Assembly: GCF_008271805.1 (NCBI RefSeq)
Contig: NZ_VSRY01000095.1
Location: 62,001 to 126,000 of the forward strand
Origin: Streptomyces sp. TRM49041
GTDB taxonomy: Bacteria > Actinomycetota > Actinomycetes > Streptomycetales > Streptomycetaceae
DNA length: 64,000 nt
Reading direction: 5' to 3'
Part shown: in pieces, positions 1 through 8,736 of the stretch
Layout of the letters: every line of letters starts with the position of its first letter
Position numbering within the stretch: the stretch's first letter is position 1
Made by a program: the position numbers and the translations under genes
Notes under the pieces: model-generated
The model's database searches: none
Told to the model about the DNA's origin: nothing
What the model saw: the letters and a program-made list of their open reading frames with translations, nothing else

Positions 1-63
1 CAGCCCGACCGTACCGGCCACGAAGCGCTCCGGCGGGTCATAGAGGAACACCTGACGGGACAC
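1..63 (-). CDS. DUF3090 family protein, N-terminal fragment
   Basis: Only the first 21 codons lie in the window; the gene runs off the left edge. A GTG start at 63 is preceded by a GGGAGAGG-type ribosome binding site. The encoded start VSRQVFLYDPPERFVAGTVG is what I recognise as the N-terminus of the DUF3090 proteins that sit beside a histidine phosphatase in actinomycetes. Function is unknown. It is co-directional with, and 80 bp downstream of, the phosphatase gene, so the two are probably cotranscribed. Confidence 0.7.
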   Translation of the reverse strand, partial: MSRQVFLYDPPERFVAGTVGL

Positions 64-143
64 GTTCCCTCTCCCTTGATCTTGTTCTTGAGTTCGACGC
101 CACGGCCGCCACGGCAGCGCATCCACCCTACTGTGCGGAGCGA

Positions 144-830
144 TCACGGTGCGCCCGCGCCGCCGCCCACCTCCGCGGCTCCGCCGCCGGTGTCTTCGCG
201 GGGCGCGAGGGCGCCGAAGTCGCCCGTGTCGCCGAGGCGGACGAGGAACGGCCGGGTCCGGGTGTAGCGGATCGCGGTGACGGAGCACGGGTCGACGTGG
301 ACGCGCTGGAACAGGTCGAGATGCATGCCGAGGGCGTCCGCGACGAGCGACTTGATGATGTCACCGTGCGAGCACATCACATACGCGGCGTCGTCGCCGT
401 GATCGGCCTCCACGCGCTCGTTCCACTCCCGTACGGCGTCGACGGCACGGGCCTGCATGGCGCGCATCGACTCGCCGCCGGGGAAGGCGGCCGCGGACGG
501 GTGGTGCTGGACGACCTCCATGAGGGGCTCGTCGGCGAGCTCGGCGAGCTTCCGGCCGGACCAGTGGCCGTAGTCGCACTCGTTGATCCGCTCGTCGGTG
601 TGCAGGACCAGCCCGGGCCGTGCGGCGAGCAGGGGCTCCAGCGTCTCGCGGCAGCGCTGGAGGGGGCTGCTGACCGCGAGGGCGAGCGGGACGCCGGCCA
701 GCCGCCCGGGGAGCGCGGCGGCCTGGGCGGCACCACGCTCGTCGAGGGTGACGCCTGGGGTGCGGCCCGCGAGGACACCCGCGGTGTTGGCGGTGGAACG
801 TCCGTGCCGTACGAGGATCAACGTCGCCAT
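144..830 (-). CDS. Histidine phosphatase family protein (MSMEG_4193-like)
   Basis: A 228-residue cytoplasmic phosphatase or phosphomutase-like protein. The phosphohistidine motif LVRHGRST is at residues 5-12. A second conserved arginine lies in SPLQRCRET (about residue 60), and the partner histidine is in the CSHGDIIKS segment near residue 150. These are the core elements of the histidine phosphatase superfamily. The start is placed at ATG 830, because the RHG motif always sits a few residues from the N-terminus. An extension to 962 would overlap the corA promoter and carry arginine-rich shadow sequence. The C-terminal 20 residues are Gly/Ala rich and probably disordered. The substrate cannot be deduced. 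It probably forms an operon with the DUF3090 gene. Confidence 0.85.
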   Translation of the reverse strand: MATLILVRHGRSTANTAGVLAGRTPGVTLDERGAAQAAALPGRLAGVPLALAVSSPLQRCRETLEPLLAARPGLVLHTDERINECDYGHWSGRKLAELADEPLMEVVQHHPSAAAFPGGESMRAMQARAVDAVREWNERVEADHGDDAAYVMCSHGDIIKSLVADALGMHLDLFQRVHVDPCSVTAIRYTRTRPFLVRLGDTGDFGALAPREDTGGGAAEVGGGAGAP

Positions 831-892
831 GACGGCCAGCCTAGGGCCCGTGGGGGCGTGCGTGGGACGGCGGTACGGGGAAGAATGCCGCC

Positions 893-1876
893 GTGATCGT
901 GGACTGTGCCATCTACCGGGCCGGGCGCCGCCGTGAAGGCCCCACCGATGTCGTCGCCGCACTGGCGGAGGCGAGGGGGACGGTCGACGCGTTCCTGTGG
1001 ATCGGGCTGCACGAGCCGACGGCCCAGGAGTTCGACCGGGTGTCCGAGGAGTTCGGGCTGCATCCGCTGGCCGTGGAGGACGCGCTGAAGGCGCACCAGC
1101 GGCCGAAGCTGGAGGTGTACGACGACTCGCTGTTCCTGGTGCTGAAGCCGGTGCGGTACGAGCCGCAGGGCGACAGGGTCTCCACGGGCGAGCTGATGGT
1201 GTTCATGGGCGATTCGTTCGTGGTGACCGTCCGGCACGGCGAGGGCGCGCCGCTGTCGGAGGTGCGGCGGCGGCTGGAGGCGGAGCCGGACGTGCTGCGG
1301 CACGGTCCGACGTCGGTGCTGTACGCGATAAGCGACGCCGTCGTCGACCTCTACATCGATGTGGCTGCCGAGCTGCAGGCGGACCTGGAGGAGCTGGAGG
1401 CGGATGTCTTCCAGCCGGCCGGGGGCGACGCGAAGAACACGGCGTCGCGGATCTACACGTTCAAGCGGCAGGTGCTGGAGTTCCGCCGGGCGGCGGGGCC
1501 GCTGGCCGCCCCGATGCAGCGGCTGGCGGGTGCGGGCGTGCCGTTCGTCAGCGAGGAGTCGCGGCCGTTCTTCCGGGACGTCAGTGACCATCTGACGCGG
1601 GCCAGCGAGCAGGTGGAGGGCCTGGACCGGCTGCTTTCGGACATCCTCTCCGCGCATCTCGCGCAGATGGGTGTGCGTCAGAACGACGACATGCGGAAGA
1701 TCTCGGCATGGGCGGCGATGGCCGCGGTGCCCACGATGGTCGCGGGCGTCTACGGCATGAACTTCACGCACATGCCGGAGCTGCACTGGGTGTGGTCGTA
1801 TCCGGCGGTGGTGGTGCTGATGGCGGTCGCGGTGGTCGGCCTGTACCGGACGTTCAAGCGCCGGGGCTGGATGTGA
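893..1876 (+). CDS. corA: CorA family magnesium/cobalt transporter
   Basis: A 327-residue inner-membrane divalent cation channel. It has the CorA plan of a long cytoplasmic N-terminal domain (about 1-260) with an extended helix, then two transmembrane helices at the C-terminus. The signature GMNF follows the first helix (residues about 288-291), and the second helix (about 300-320) is followed by a basic tail KRRGW. The start is the GTG at 893, since the upstream ATG at 884 is in another frame. It is divergent from the phosphatase gene and convergent with the ferritin-like gene. The family moves Mg2+ (also Co2+, Ni2+) into the cell as a pentamer. Confidence 0.9.
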   Translation: MIVDCAIYRAGRRREGPTDVVAALAEARGTVDAFLWIGLHEPTAQEFDRVSEEFGLHPLAVEDALKAHQRPKLEVYDDSLFLVLKPVRYEPQGDRVSTGELMVFMGDSFVVTVRHGEGAPLSEVRRRLEAEPDVLRHGPTSVLYAISDAVVDLYIDVAAELQADLEELEADVFQPAGGDAKNTASRIYTFKRQVLEFRRAAGPLAAPMQRLAGAGVPFVSEESRPFFRDVSDHLTRASEQVEGLDRLLSDILSAHLAQMGVRQNDDMRKISAWAAMAAVPTMVAGVYGMNFTHMPELHWVWSYPAVVVLMAVAVVGLYRTFKRRGWM

Positions 1877-1909
1877 CCGGACTCGCGGGCGCCCCTGTCG
1901 GCGTACGGG

Positions 1910-2695
1910 TCAGACGACGGGCGCCGTCTCGGCGGGGCCGCCGAGCGCGTCACGACGGTCGGGCATGGTGAGCGTGACCATGTGCCGCCAGCCGCCGGCC
2001 CGCTCGTACGCGTACATGGCGCGGATTCCCGCGGCGAGGGCCGCGGACTTGGCGCGGGGCCATTTCAGGATGCGGCCCATGTGGCCCATGACGGCCAGGC
2101 TGACGTCGCGGTAGATGGCGATCTCGACGAGGGTGCACTCGCGGAGGGTGCGCTGGATGGTGCGGCCGTGCCCGGCCCGGGCGAGGCGGAGCAGTTCCTC
2201 GTGGCAGTACGCGAGGTGGTTGTCCTCGTCCTGGGAGATCATGCGGATGGCCTTGCCGACCTCGGGGTGGTCCCCGAAGTTCTTGACGAGCATCTCCATC
2301 TGGTCGGCGGCGCGCTGCTCGGTGACCCGGCTGTGCGCCAGGTAGACGAGGATGTCGTGCTCGTCGAGCGGCTCGTCGCGGCGGAGCTTGTCGTGGGCGA
2401 GGCCGATGCCCGCGCGTTCCAGGAGCATGGTGTAGTCGGTCTCGGGTGGCACGGGGACCGGGTCCAGGCCGCGCTTCTTCAGCAGCGCCTGGAAGATCCG
2501 GCCGTGCTTGTCCTCGTCGGCGCCGTGCCGGGTGATCTTGGGGGCGAGATCGCTCATGCTCGGCGGTACCAGGGCGGCGATGCGGCTGTTCTCCCAGCCG
2601 CCCTGAGCCTCGCCGCTGGCCGCGATGGAACAGAACAGCTGGTAGGAGTTGTCGTTGTCGACAATTTCCTGGAACAGGCTGCGGGCCGAGAGCAT
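1910..2695 (-). CDS. Ferritin-like (diiron) domain protein
   Basis: A 261-residue, mostly helical protein with two separated Glu/His pairs typical of ferritin-like diiron sites: EDKHGRIF near residue 60 and EDNHLAYCHEEL near residue 155. The spacing suggests a four-helix carboxylate-bridged iron site as in rubrerythrin/ferritin-like proteins. It lacks the rubredoxin-like Cys pairs, so it is not a classical rubrerythrin. The start at ATG 2695 is fixed by a strong GGAGGT seven bases upstream; an alternative start at 2710 would overlap that site. No signal peptide is present. The physiological substrate is unknown, with oxidase, hydroxylase or iron-handling roles all possible. Confidence 0.75.
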   Translation of the reverse strand: MLSARSLFQEIVDNDNSYQLFCSIAASGEAQGGWENSRIAALVPPSMSDLAPKITRHGADEDKHGRIFQALLKKRGLDPVPVPPETDYTMLLERAGIGLAHDKLRRDEPLDEHDILVYLAHSRVTEQRAADQMEMLVKNFGDHPEVGKAIRMISQDEDNHLAYCHEELLRLARAGHGRTIQRTLRECTLVEIAIYRDVSLAVMGHMGRILKWPRAKSAALAAGIRAMYAYERAGGWRHMVTLTMPDRRDALGGPAETAPVV

Positions 2696-2851
2696 CGCTG
2701 TCACCTCCACGTGTCGGCACGAGTCAAGTGCCGTCCGGGGGGCATGGCAACAGCTCAGCGCCGGTACTCCGCCGAACGGAGGAGCGCGCGGCCCGCGCGC
2801 CCGGCCGTCGGTGCGTAACCGTCGGGGCGGGTGGCGCGTTGTGCTGCGTGA

Positions 2852-2891
2852 CGGCCGTGGCGGGGATGACCCCGAGCCCCCACCACGGCCG
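2852..2891 (-). terminator. Nested stem-loop downstream of the LLM oxidoreductase gene
   Basis: The outer arms CGGCCGTGG and CCACGGCCG (9 bp) enclose an inner hairpin CGGGG-ATGA-CCCCG. It lies 39-78 bp past the stop of the minus-strand LLM gene. There is no U-tract, as is common for actinomycete terminators. Confidence 0.45.
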
Positions 2892-2929
2892 CAGGCTTGC
2901 CCGGACCTCGCGGACCCGCCCGGTCTCCC

Positions 2930-3982
2930 TCAGTCGACGAGACCGGCGCGCTCCAGCGCCTCGGTACCGGCCCGCAGGGCGGCGATCCGCTCGTCGAGGG
3001 TGAAGCCGGCCGGGGCGAGGGTGAGGGTGGTGACTCCGGCCGCCGCGTACGCGCGCATCCGGTCGGCGATCCGCTCGACGGAGCCGAGCAGGGTGGTCTC
3101 GTCGATGAGCCGGTGCGGTACGGCGGCCGCGGCTCCGTTCTTGTCTCCGGACAGGTACTTGTCCTGGATCTCGGCGGCTTCCTTCTCGTAGCCCATGCGC
3201 TGGGCGAGCCGGTTGTAGAAGTTCTGCCTGCGGCTGCCCATTCCGCCGACGTAGAGGGCGGTGTACGGGCGGAAGGTGTCGGCGAGCGCGGCGATGTCGT
3301 CGCCGACGGCGAGGGGCACGGTCGGGCACACGTCGAACCCGTCCATGGTCAGCCCGGCCTTCTCACGCCCGGCACGGATGTGCCGCAGAGCGGTCTCCTC
3401 CAGATGAGCGGCCGACGGGAAGATGAGCAGCGCCCCGTCGGCGATCTCGCCGGTCTGCTCGAGGTTCTTGGGCCCGATGGCGGCGATGTACAGCGGGATG
3501 TGCTCGCGCTGCGGGTGGACGGTCAGCTTGATGGGCTTGCCGGGGCCGCCGGGAAGGGGCAGCGTCCAGTGCTCCCCGTCGTAGCTGAGGCGTTCGCGGG
3601 ACATGGCCTTGCGGACGATCTCCACGTACTCGCGGGTGCGGGAGAGCGGCTTGTCGAATGTGACGCCGTACCAGCCCTCGGAGACCTGCGGTCCCGAGAC
3701 GCCGAGGCCGAGGCGGAAGCGGCCGCCGGAGAGGGAGTCGAGGGTGGCGGCCGTCATGGCTGTCATGGCGGGCTGGCGGGCCGGGATCTGCATGATGGCC
3801 GAGCCGACGTCGATGTTCTCGGTCTGCGCGGCCACCCACGAGAGCACGGTGGGCGCGTCGGAGCCGTACGCCTCGGCCGCCCAGCACACGTCGTAGCCGA
3901 GACGGTCCGCCTCCTGTGCGACGGCGAGGTTGTCGCCGTCCATGCCGGCGCCCCAGTAGCCGAGGTTGATGCCGAGCCGCAT
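2930..3982 (-). CDS. LLM class F420-dependent oxidoreductase
   Basis: A 350-residue luciferase-like monooxygenase family protein with the TIM-barrel features of F420-dependent oxidoreductases. The N-terminus MRLGINLGYWGAG, the segment GRFRLGLGVSGPQVSEGWYG (about 87-106) and the later IAAIGPKNLE are typical of the actinobacterial LLM F420 group. The cofactor is expected to be deazaflavin F420, and the substrate is unknown. It is transcribed alone. Its start codon is 12 bp from a perfect 14-bp palindrome (3994-4007), which suggests control by a repressor that is not encoded next to it. Confidence 0.85.
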   Translation of the reverse strand: MRLGINLGYWGAGMDGDNLAVAQEADRLGYDVCWAAEAYGSDAPTVLSWVAAQTENIDVGSAIMQIPARQPAMTAMTAATLDSLSGGRFRLGLGVSGPQVSEGWYGVTFDKPLSRTREYVEIVRKAMSRERLSYDGEHWTLPLPGGPGKPIKLTVHPQREHIPLYIAAIGPKNLEQTGEIADGALLIFPSAAHLEETALRHIRAGREKAGLTMDGFDVCPTVPLAVGDDIAALADTFRPYTALYVGGMGSRRQNFYNRLAQRMGYEKEAAEIQDKYLSGDKNGAAAAVPHRLIDETTLLGSVERIADRMRAYAAAGVTTLTLAPAGFTLDERIAALRAGTEALERAGLVD

Positions 3983-3993
3983 GCCGTCCCCTT

Positions 3994-4007
3994 TTACTGA
4001 TCAGTAA
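3994..4007. promoter_or_regulatory. Perfect palindrome TTACTGATCAGTAA, candidate operator
   Basis: This 14-bp perfect palindrome lies just upstream of the start of the LLM oxidoreductase gene (minus strand) and about 115 bp upstream of the aldo/keto reductase. Its position over the likely promoter or leader, and its A/T-rich content within a G/C-rich genome, fit a TetR- or GntR-type operator. The cognate regulator is not identifiable here. Confidence 0.5.
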
Positions 4008-4120
4008 CGTCTGTGGTGAGCGGACTCTAGCGCGCGGGCGGCCGGTATGGCAGTGGGCCTGCCGGACGCGTTGTCCACAGGGTCTCTGCGCGTGGGCCCC
4101 CGGCCAGTAATCTCGCGGCC

Positions 4121-5110
4121 ATGGAGCAGAGGCATCTCGGCCGTACCGGCCTGCGCGTGTCCCGGATCGGGCTGGGCACCCTCACCTGGGGGCGGGACAC
4201 GGACGAGCACGCGGCCGCGGAGCAGTTGAAGGTGTTCTGGGAGGCCGGGGGGACGCTGGTCGACACGGCCGACGTGTACGGCGGCGGGGAGGCCGAGTAT
4301 CTGCTCGGACAGCTGGTGGAGCGGCTGCTGCCGCGCCGCGAACTGGTCATCGCCACAAAGGCCGGCAGCGTGCCGGACCCGGACCCCGAGCGCCGCTTCG
4401 ACGGCTCGCGGGGGCACCTCCTGTCCGCGCTGGACGCGTCACTGGCCCGGCTGGGCACGGACTATGTGGACCTGTGGCAGGTCCACGCCTACGACCCGTG
4501 GACACCGCTGGAGGAGACTCTCCAGGCCCTCGACATGGCCGTGACCAGCGGACGGGCCCGCTATGTGGGCGTGTCGAACTTCTGCGGCTGGCAGCTCGCC
4601 AAGGCGGCGACCTGGCAGCTGGCCATGCCCGGAACCCGCGCCCGCCTGGCCGGCACGCAGATGGAGTACTCCCTCCTCCAGCGCGGGGTGGAACGGGAGG
4701 TCCTCCCCGCGGCCCGCGACCTGGGCGTCGGCCTCCTGCCGTCCTCCCCGCTGGGGCGCGGTGTCCTGACGGGCAAGTACCGCACCGGCGTACCAGCCGG
4801 CTCCCGGGGGGCGTCCGAGCACATGGCGCCCTTCGTGGAGCCGTACCTCGACGAGTCGGCCCAGCGCGTCGTGGACGCCGTGACGACGGCGGCCGACGGT
4901 CTGGCGGTGACACCCTTGCAGGTGGCCCTGGCGTGGGTCAGGGACCGCCCGGGAGTGACGGCGCCGGTGATGGGCGCGCGCGACGCGCGTCAGCTCGCGG
5001 CGGCGCTGTCAGTGGAGAGCCTTAGTCTTCCTGACGAGATCCGCCGGGCCCTCGACGACGTGTCGGCGCCCGTGCACCGCTACCCCGACCAGGACTGGAG
5101 CACCCTGTGA
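4121..5110 (+). CDS. Aldo/keto reductase
   Basis: A 329-residue NADPH-dependent aldo/keto reductase. The catalytic tetrad of the family is visible: Asp48 and Tyr53 in LVDTADVYGGG, Lys80 in VIATKAG, and His122 in WQVHAYDP. The NADPH-binding end of the barrel is represented by GVTAPVMGARDARQL near the C-terminus. The length is normal for the family. The stop overlaps the start of the next gene as GTGA, so the two are translationally coupled. The natural carbonyl substrate is not predictable. Confidence 0.9.
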   Translation: MEQRHLGRTGLRVSRIGLGTLTWGRDTDEHAAAEQLKVFWEAGGTLVDTADVYGGGEAEYLLGQLVERLLPRRELVIATKAGSVPDPDPERRFDGSRGHLLSALDASLARLGTDYVDLWQVHAYDPWTPLEETLQALDMAVTSGRARYVGVSNFCGWQLAKAATWQLAMPGTRARLAGTQMEYSLLQRGVEREVLPAARDLGVGLLPSSPLGRGVLTGKYRTGVPAGSRGASEHMAPFVEPYLDESAQRVVDAVTTAADGLAVTPLQVALAWVRDRPGVTAPVMGARDARQLAAALSVESLSLPDEIRRALDDVSAPVHRYPDQDWSTL

Positions 5111-7614
5111 CCGCGCTTCCCCGGGGGGAGACCCCCGGCTCCCCGTCCGACAACGACCGGACCGCCCCCGAGCCGACCACCGGGGTGACGGATCCGCGTG
5201 GCGACACGACGGGCGACGCGAAGCCGACCGGACAGGCGGGGACGGAGTCCGGCCGCGACTCCGGCGCGGAGGCGGGCGCGGACACCGGGGCCGCCGCGGG
5301 GGCGGTCCCGGAGACCGATGCGGGCGGGCGCGCCGATGGCGCCTCCGACGTGGGGGCGACGAGCGCGCGGGGCCTTGCGGGGACGGGCGCCGAGCCGGAC
5401 GCGGGTATGGGCACCGGCGCGGCAGCCGGAGCCGCGGCGGGCTCGCAGACCGACGACGCGGACGCGGACGCGGGTGCCGGGCCCGGCCGCGAGGGCGGCG
5501 AGGGGCCGTCCGGAGGCGGCGGAGGGAGCTCCGGTGCCGAGGCCGCGGCGGGCGGGGAGGCACTCGCGGCGGGTGGGCCCGATGGGGGCGAGGAGGGGAG
5601 CGCTTCGCCCTCCGGGCCCGAGGCCGAGCTGGCGGCACAGCGGGAGTTGCGGGAGCGGATCGAGCGGCGGAAGTCCGAGCGCGAGGCTCCGATCGAGAGC
5701 GGCGCCAAGCTGAGCGGCCGTGCGGCGGATCTGCTGGCGGCCGTGCGGGCGGTGGAGAGCGGCGAGAAGCCGAGCACCGCGTTCCAGGGCTCCCCCGTCC
5801 CGGAGCCCACGCCCCGGCGGATGGCTCCCGTGCCGGCCGGCGTATCCCCGCGGCCCCAGGCCGTGGCTCCCGTGGCGCCCGCGCCGCGGGTGGCGGCACC
5901 GGAGACCGTGGCCGCCGTACGGGCTGTGCTGACCGAGGGCGGCGCGCCCGAGGGGCTGGCGGTGCGGGTCGCGACGGTGCTCGGGGAGACGGCGGGCGAG
6001 CTGCTGCGCGAGGACCCGTGGCGGCTGCTGGCGGTGCCGGGCGTGCTGCCGGAGCAGGCCGACGGGTTCGCGCGGGCGCTCCTCGGCGCCGGGTGCGGGC
6101 CGGGGGACGAGCGGCGCGGCGACGCCCTCGTGACCTGGCTGCTGGAGCGCGCGGCCCGCCAGGGGCACACGGCCCTGGACGCGCCGGCTGTGCGGGCGGC
6201 GCTCGCCGAGCGGTCCGTGCCCGACCCGGAGGAGGCCGTGCGGCACGCAGTCGCCGAGGGTGCGGTGCTGGTGTTCCATGACGGGTCGGAGGACGTGGCG
6301 CAGGACGAGTCGGAGGACGAGGCGGAGGACAAGGCGGTCACCGAGGGGGGCGCGGAGCCCCTGCCCGTGCTGCTGGGGCTGGACCGGTACGCCTTGGCCG
6401 AGGAGAGCCTCGCGGACGGGCTGGCCCGCCTCGCGCGTTCCGGTCCCGACCCGCGCTGGGCGGCGGCCGAGCCGGCCGAGTTGGCCAGGGCGGTCGCCGC
6501 GCAGGGTCTGGTGGCACACACGGGCGGCGAGGCTTCGCGCGCGGAGCCGGTGGCGCTGGCCGGGGCGGCGCGCGGGCTGGGGCTGCGGGCGGCCGTGGCG
6601 GTGCACACCGAGAACGGCCGGCGGCGGCTGGGCCCCGACGTGGGGGCCGTGACGGTCGCCGCGCTGCTGTCGGGCGCGGCCGGGCCGGGACGGGACGAGG
6701 ACGGGGCGCTCGCGCTGGACCTGCTGGTGGTGCTGGACGCGCCGCAGCTGGACGTGGAGACCGCGGCGATGCTCGTGGAGTCCGTACCGGACGGGTGCCG
6801 TCTGGTGCTGAGCGGCGATCCGCATGTGCTTCCGTCGGCGGGAGCGGGGCGGGTCTTCGCGGACCTGCTGGCCGCGCGGCTGTGTCCGCAGGTCGCGTCC
6901 CGTACGCCGGACCCCGGGCCCATCGGGGAGCTGGTGTCGGGCATCGGTGTCGGTGAGCTGAACCAGGTGGACGCGCCCGGCAAGGAGGTCGTGATCGTTC
7001 CGGTGCGGGACGCGGGCGAGGCGGTGCACCGGACGGTGCAGCTGGTCGCCGACTCGGTACCCCGGGCACTGGGCGTGCCTCCGGAGCGGACGCAGGTGAT
7101 CACCGTGGGCCATGGAGGGTCGGCGGGGACACGGGCGTTGAACGCGGCGCTGAAGCAGCGGCTCAATCCGGGGCCCGGGCGTTTCGGCGGCTTCGATCCG
7201 GGTGATCGTGTCGCGTACGCGGTGGCGCCGGGGCGTACGGTGCAGGCGACTGTGGCTTCCGCCGACGCGGAGGGGCTGCACCTGGACTGCGAGGTCGGCG
7301 GCGGCGTGGGCGAGCGGGTGGTCGTGGCCAAGGACCGGGTGGAGTCCGTGGTGCGCCACGGCTGGGCGCTGACCGCCCACCAGGCGGCCGGGATGCGGTG
7401 GCCGGCGGCGGTCGTCGTGTTGCCGGGGGACGCGGCGCAGGGGCTGAGCCGGGCGTGGGTCTATACGGCCTTCGGCCGTGGCGAGCGGCACCTGTCGGTG
7501 GTCCACGGGGTGGACCAGGCGCTGGGGCGGGCGGTCGCGGAAGGGAGCGCGCGCGAGCGGGTGACTCGGCTGCGGGGGCTCTTGGAGACGGTGGAGGGGG
7601 CGCCCGCCGAGTAG
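5107..7614 (+). CDS. Degenerate RecD2-like helix-hairpin-helix protein
   Basis: An 835-residue protein. Residues 1 to about 170 are a low-complexity Gly/Ala/Asp/Glu-rich tail. The remainder follows RecD2 helicase order. A helix-hairpin-helix region (about 270-390, e.g. EDPWRLLAVPGVLPEQADGF) is followed by a segment starting HTGGEASRAE (about 469), which aligns with the RecD2 Walker A (GGPGTGKT) but lacks the Lys and Thr. LLVVLDAPQLD (about 539) replaces the DE box, LSGDPHVLPSAG (about 568) matches motif III, and the C-terminal GWALTAHQAAGMRWPAAVVV (about 757) matches the SH3/motif VI end. The loss of Walker A and the altered DE box argue that it is no longer an ATP-driven helicase. It could be a DNA-binding regulatory paralogue. 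It overlaps the aldo/keto reductase by 4 bp. Confidence 0.75.
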   Translation: MTALPRGETPGSPSDNDRTAPEPTTGVTDPRGDTTGDAKPTGQAGTESGRDSGAEAGADTGAAAGAVPETDAGGRADGASDVGATSARGLAGTGAEPDAGMGTGAAAGAAAGSQTDDADADAGAGPGREGGEGPSGGGGGSSGAEAAAGGEALAAGGPDGGEEGSASPSGPEAELAAQRELRERIERRKSEREAPIESGAKLSGRAADLLAAVRAVESGEKPSTAFQGSPVPEPTPRRMAPVPAGVSPRPQAVAPVAPAPRVAAPETVAAVRAVLTEGGAPEGLAVRVATVLGETAGELLREDPWRLLAVPGVLPEQADGFARALLGAGCGPGDERRGDALVTWLLERAARQGHTALDAPAVRAALAERSVPDPEEAVRHAVAEGAVLVFHDGSEDVAQDESEDEAEDKAVTEGGAEPLPVLLGLDRYALAEESLADGLARLARSGPDPRWAAAEPAELARAVAAQGLVAHTGGEASRAEPVALAGAARGLGLRAAVAVHTENGRRRLGPDVGAVTVAALLSGAAGPGRDEDGALALDLLVVLDAPQLDVETAAMLVESVPDGCRLVLSGDPHVLPSAGAGRVFADLLAARLCPQVASRTPDPGPIGELVSGIGVGELNQVDAPGKEVVIVPVRDAGEAVHRTVQLVADSVPRALGVPPERTQVITVGHGGSAGTRALNAALKQRLNPGPGRFGGFDPGDRVAYAVAPGRTVQATVASADAEGLHLDCEVGGGVGERVVVAKDRVESVVRHGWALTAHQAAGMRWPAAVVVLPGDAAQGLSRAWVYTAFGRGERHLSVVHGVDQALGRAVAEGSARERVTRLRGLLETVEGAPAE

Positions 7615-7649
7615 CCGGGGTCGCCTCGGCCCCGCCGGCCGCCGACTGG

Positions 7650-7680
7650 CCCCGGCCGGCGGGCCGCCCGCCGGCCGGGG
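7650..7680. terminator. Bidirectional hairpin between convergent genes
   Basis: A perfect 14-bp stem, CCCCGGCCGGCGGG and its complement, with a 3-base loop. It lies between the RecD2-like gene (plus) and the next minus-strand gene. There is no T-tract on either side. Confidence 0.55.
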
Positions 7681-7752
7681 CGCCACACTGGGCGCCCCTC
7701 CGCACCGGCGGACGCCCCCGCCACCGGCGGACGGGTTCCGGGCGGGGAGCCG

Positions 7753-8424
7753 TCAGGGGAGTTCGTGGGATCTTCCTGTGGGATCTTCCTCGTAGAGTTC
7801 GTCCTCGTCGAAGACCGCGCTGACGTCGAAGCGGCAGATGACGCGGGTGGGGTCTGCCTGGTCGAAGGGGGTGCTGAGCCACTCCCCCGGTTCGGGGAGT
7901 TCGTCAGCGGCCGCCACCCACAGGGTGGAGTCGCCCTCCTCCAGGCCGAACTCCTTGTGGCGGGACGCGATCTCGTCCGGCTCGTACTCGCCGAACAGCA
8001 CCCCGAGGGCCGCGTGGACGCCTGCGCCGACCGCCGCGGCGGTCCCGGACGTGGCGTCCTCGTCGGCGTCGCGGTCGGCGTCGGCGATGCGCTGTGCCTG
8101 GGCCAGCAGCCGCTGGGGTTCCGCCACGGCGTAGTCACGGCGGATCAGTACGCTCAGCGCGTTGGGCTGCCCGGGCCCCGCATACGGGGGCAGGGAGTCC
8201 TCGACACCGGGGATCTCGAAGGGGGTGACCTCGTCGTAGCGGTCGTACAGCCGCTCGTCGTACGCCTCGGCCGCGGCGGCCAGGTCGTTGAACGCGGCAT
8301 AGACCTCGGGGTCGTCGTCACCGGAGCGGTTCTCGACCGCCGCCAGATGACGGTCCAGTGCGGCTTTGACCGCCTCGGCGGCGGCGCGTACCTCGGCAGC
8401 GGTGGGCTGCGCAGCATCAGACAT
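7753..8424 (-). CDS. Conserved hypothetical protein, acidic, 223 aa
   Basis: I do not recognise a named family. The protein is soluble and acidic with no signal peptide. The N-terminal half (about 5-110) is helical and Ala/Glu rich. The C-terminal part (about 155-215) contains Trp- and Phe-bearing segments such as STLWVAAADELPEPGEW. The ATG at 8424 is chosen over 8463, because the extension would cover the promoter of the divergent DUF5703 gene. It is divergent from that gene, with 47 bp between starts. Codon use is typical of the window, so it is likely a real gene. Confidence 0.7.
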   Translation of the reverse strand: MSDAAQPTAAEVRAAAEAVKAALDRHLAAVENRSGDDDPEVYAAFNDLAAAAEAYDERLYDRYDEVTPFEIPGVEDSLPPYAGPGQPNALSVLIRRDYAVAEPQRLLAQAQRIADADRDADEDATSGTAAAVGAGVHAALGVLFGEYEPDEIASRHKEFGLEEGDSTLWVAAADELPEPGEWLSTPFDQADPTRVICRFDVSAVFDEDELYEEDPTGRSHELP

Positions 8425-8471
8425 ACCGCAGACGCTATCCGTACCTGGGCCGTGCCCGCACAATAGATGCG

Positions 8472-8660
8472 ATGCCGGAATACGAATTTGTCGACGTGTA
8501 TGTGCCGCGAGGCGTCTCCCGCGGGGAGGCCACGCGGCTGCTGACCGACCAAGCCGAGTACGGGCACTGGGAGTTGGACCGTCTCACCCTGTTCCGTGAC
8601 GGGAGCCGCCGGGTGCGGCTGCGGCGGCGCATCATTCGTCAGGTGCGCGCCACCTGGTAG
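8472..8660 (+). CDS. DUF5703 family small protein
   Basis: A 62-residue basic protein beginning MPEYEFVDVYVPRGVSRGEA and ending in an Arg-rich stretch (RRVRLRRRIIRQVRATW). I recognise it as the short, very conserved actinobacterial DUF5703 protein, whose function is unknown. The reading frame is complete with ATG 8472. It lacks transmembrane segments. It is followed by a strong bidirectional hairpin, so it is a monocistronic unit. Confidence 0.85.
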   Translation: MPEYEFVDVYVPRGVSRGEATRLLTDQAEYGHWELDRLTLFRDGSRRVRLRRRIIRQVRATW

Positions 8661-8672
8661 GGGCGGAGAACG

Positions 8673-8712
8673 CGACGGAGCGGGGTCCGCCGCTGCGGAC
8701 CCCGCTCCGTCG
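8673..8712. terminator. Strong 18-bp stem-loop between DUF5703 and chaplin genes
   Basis: A perfect 18-bp stem starting CGACGGAGCGGGGTCCGC, with a CGCT tetraloop. It separates convergent genes and probably ends both transcripts. Confidence 0.75.
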
Positions 8713-8736
8713 TGTGCGCGGACGGATGCTCTCCGG

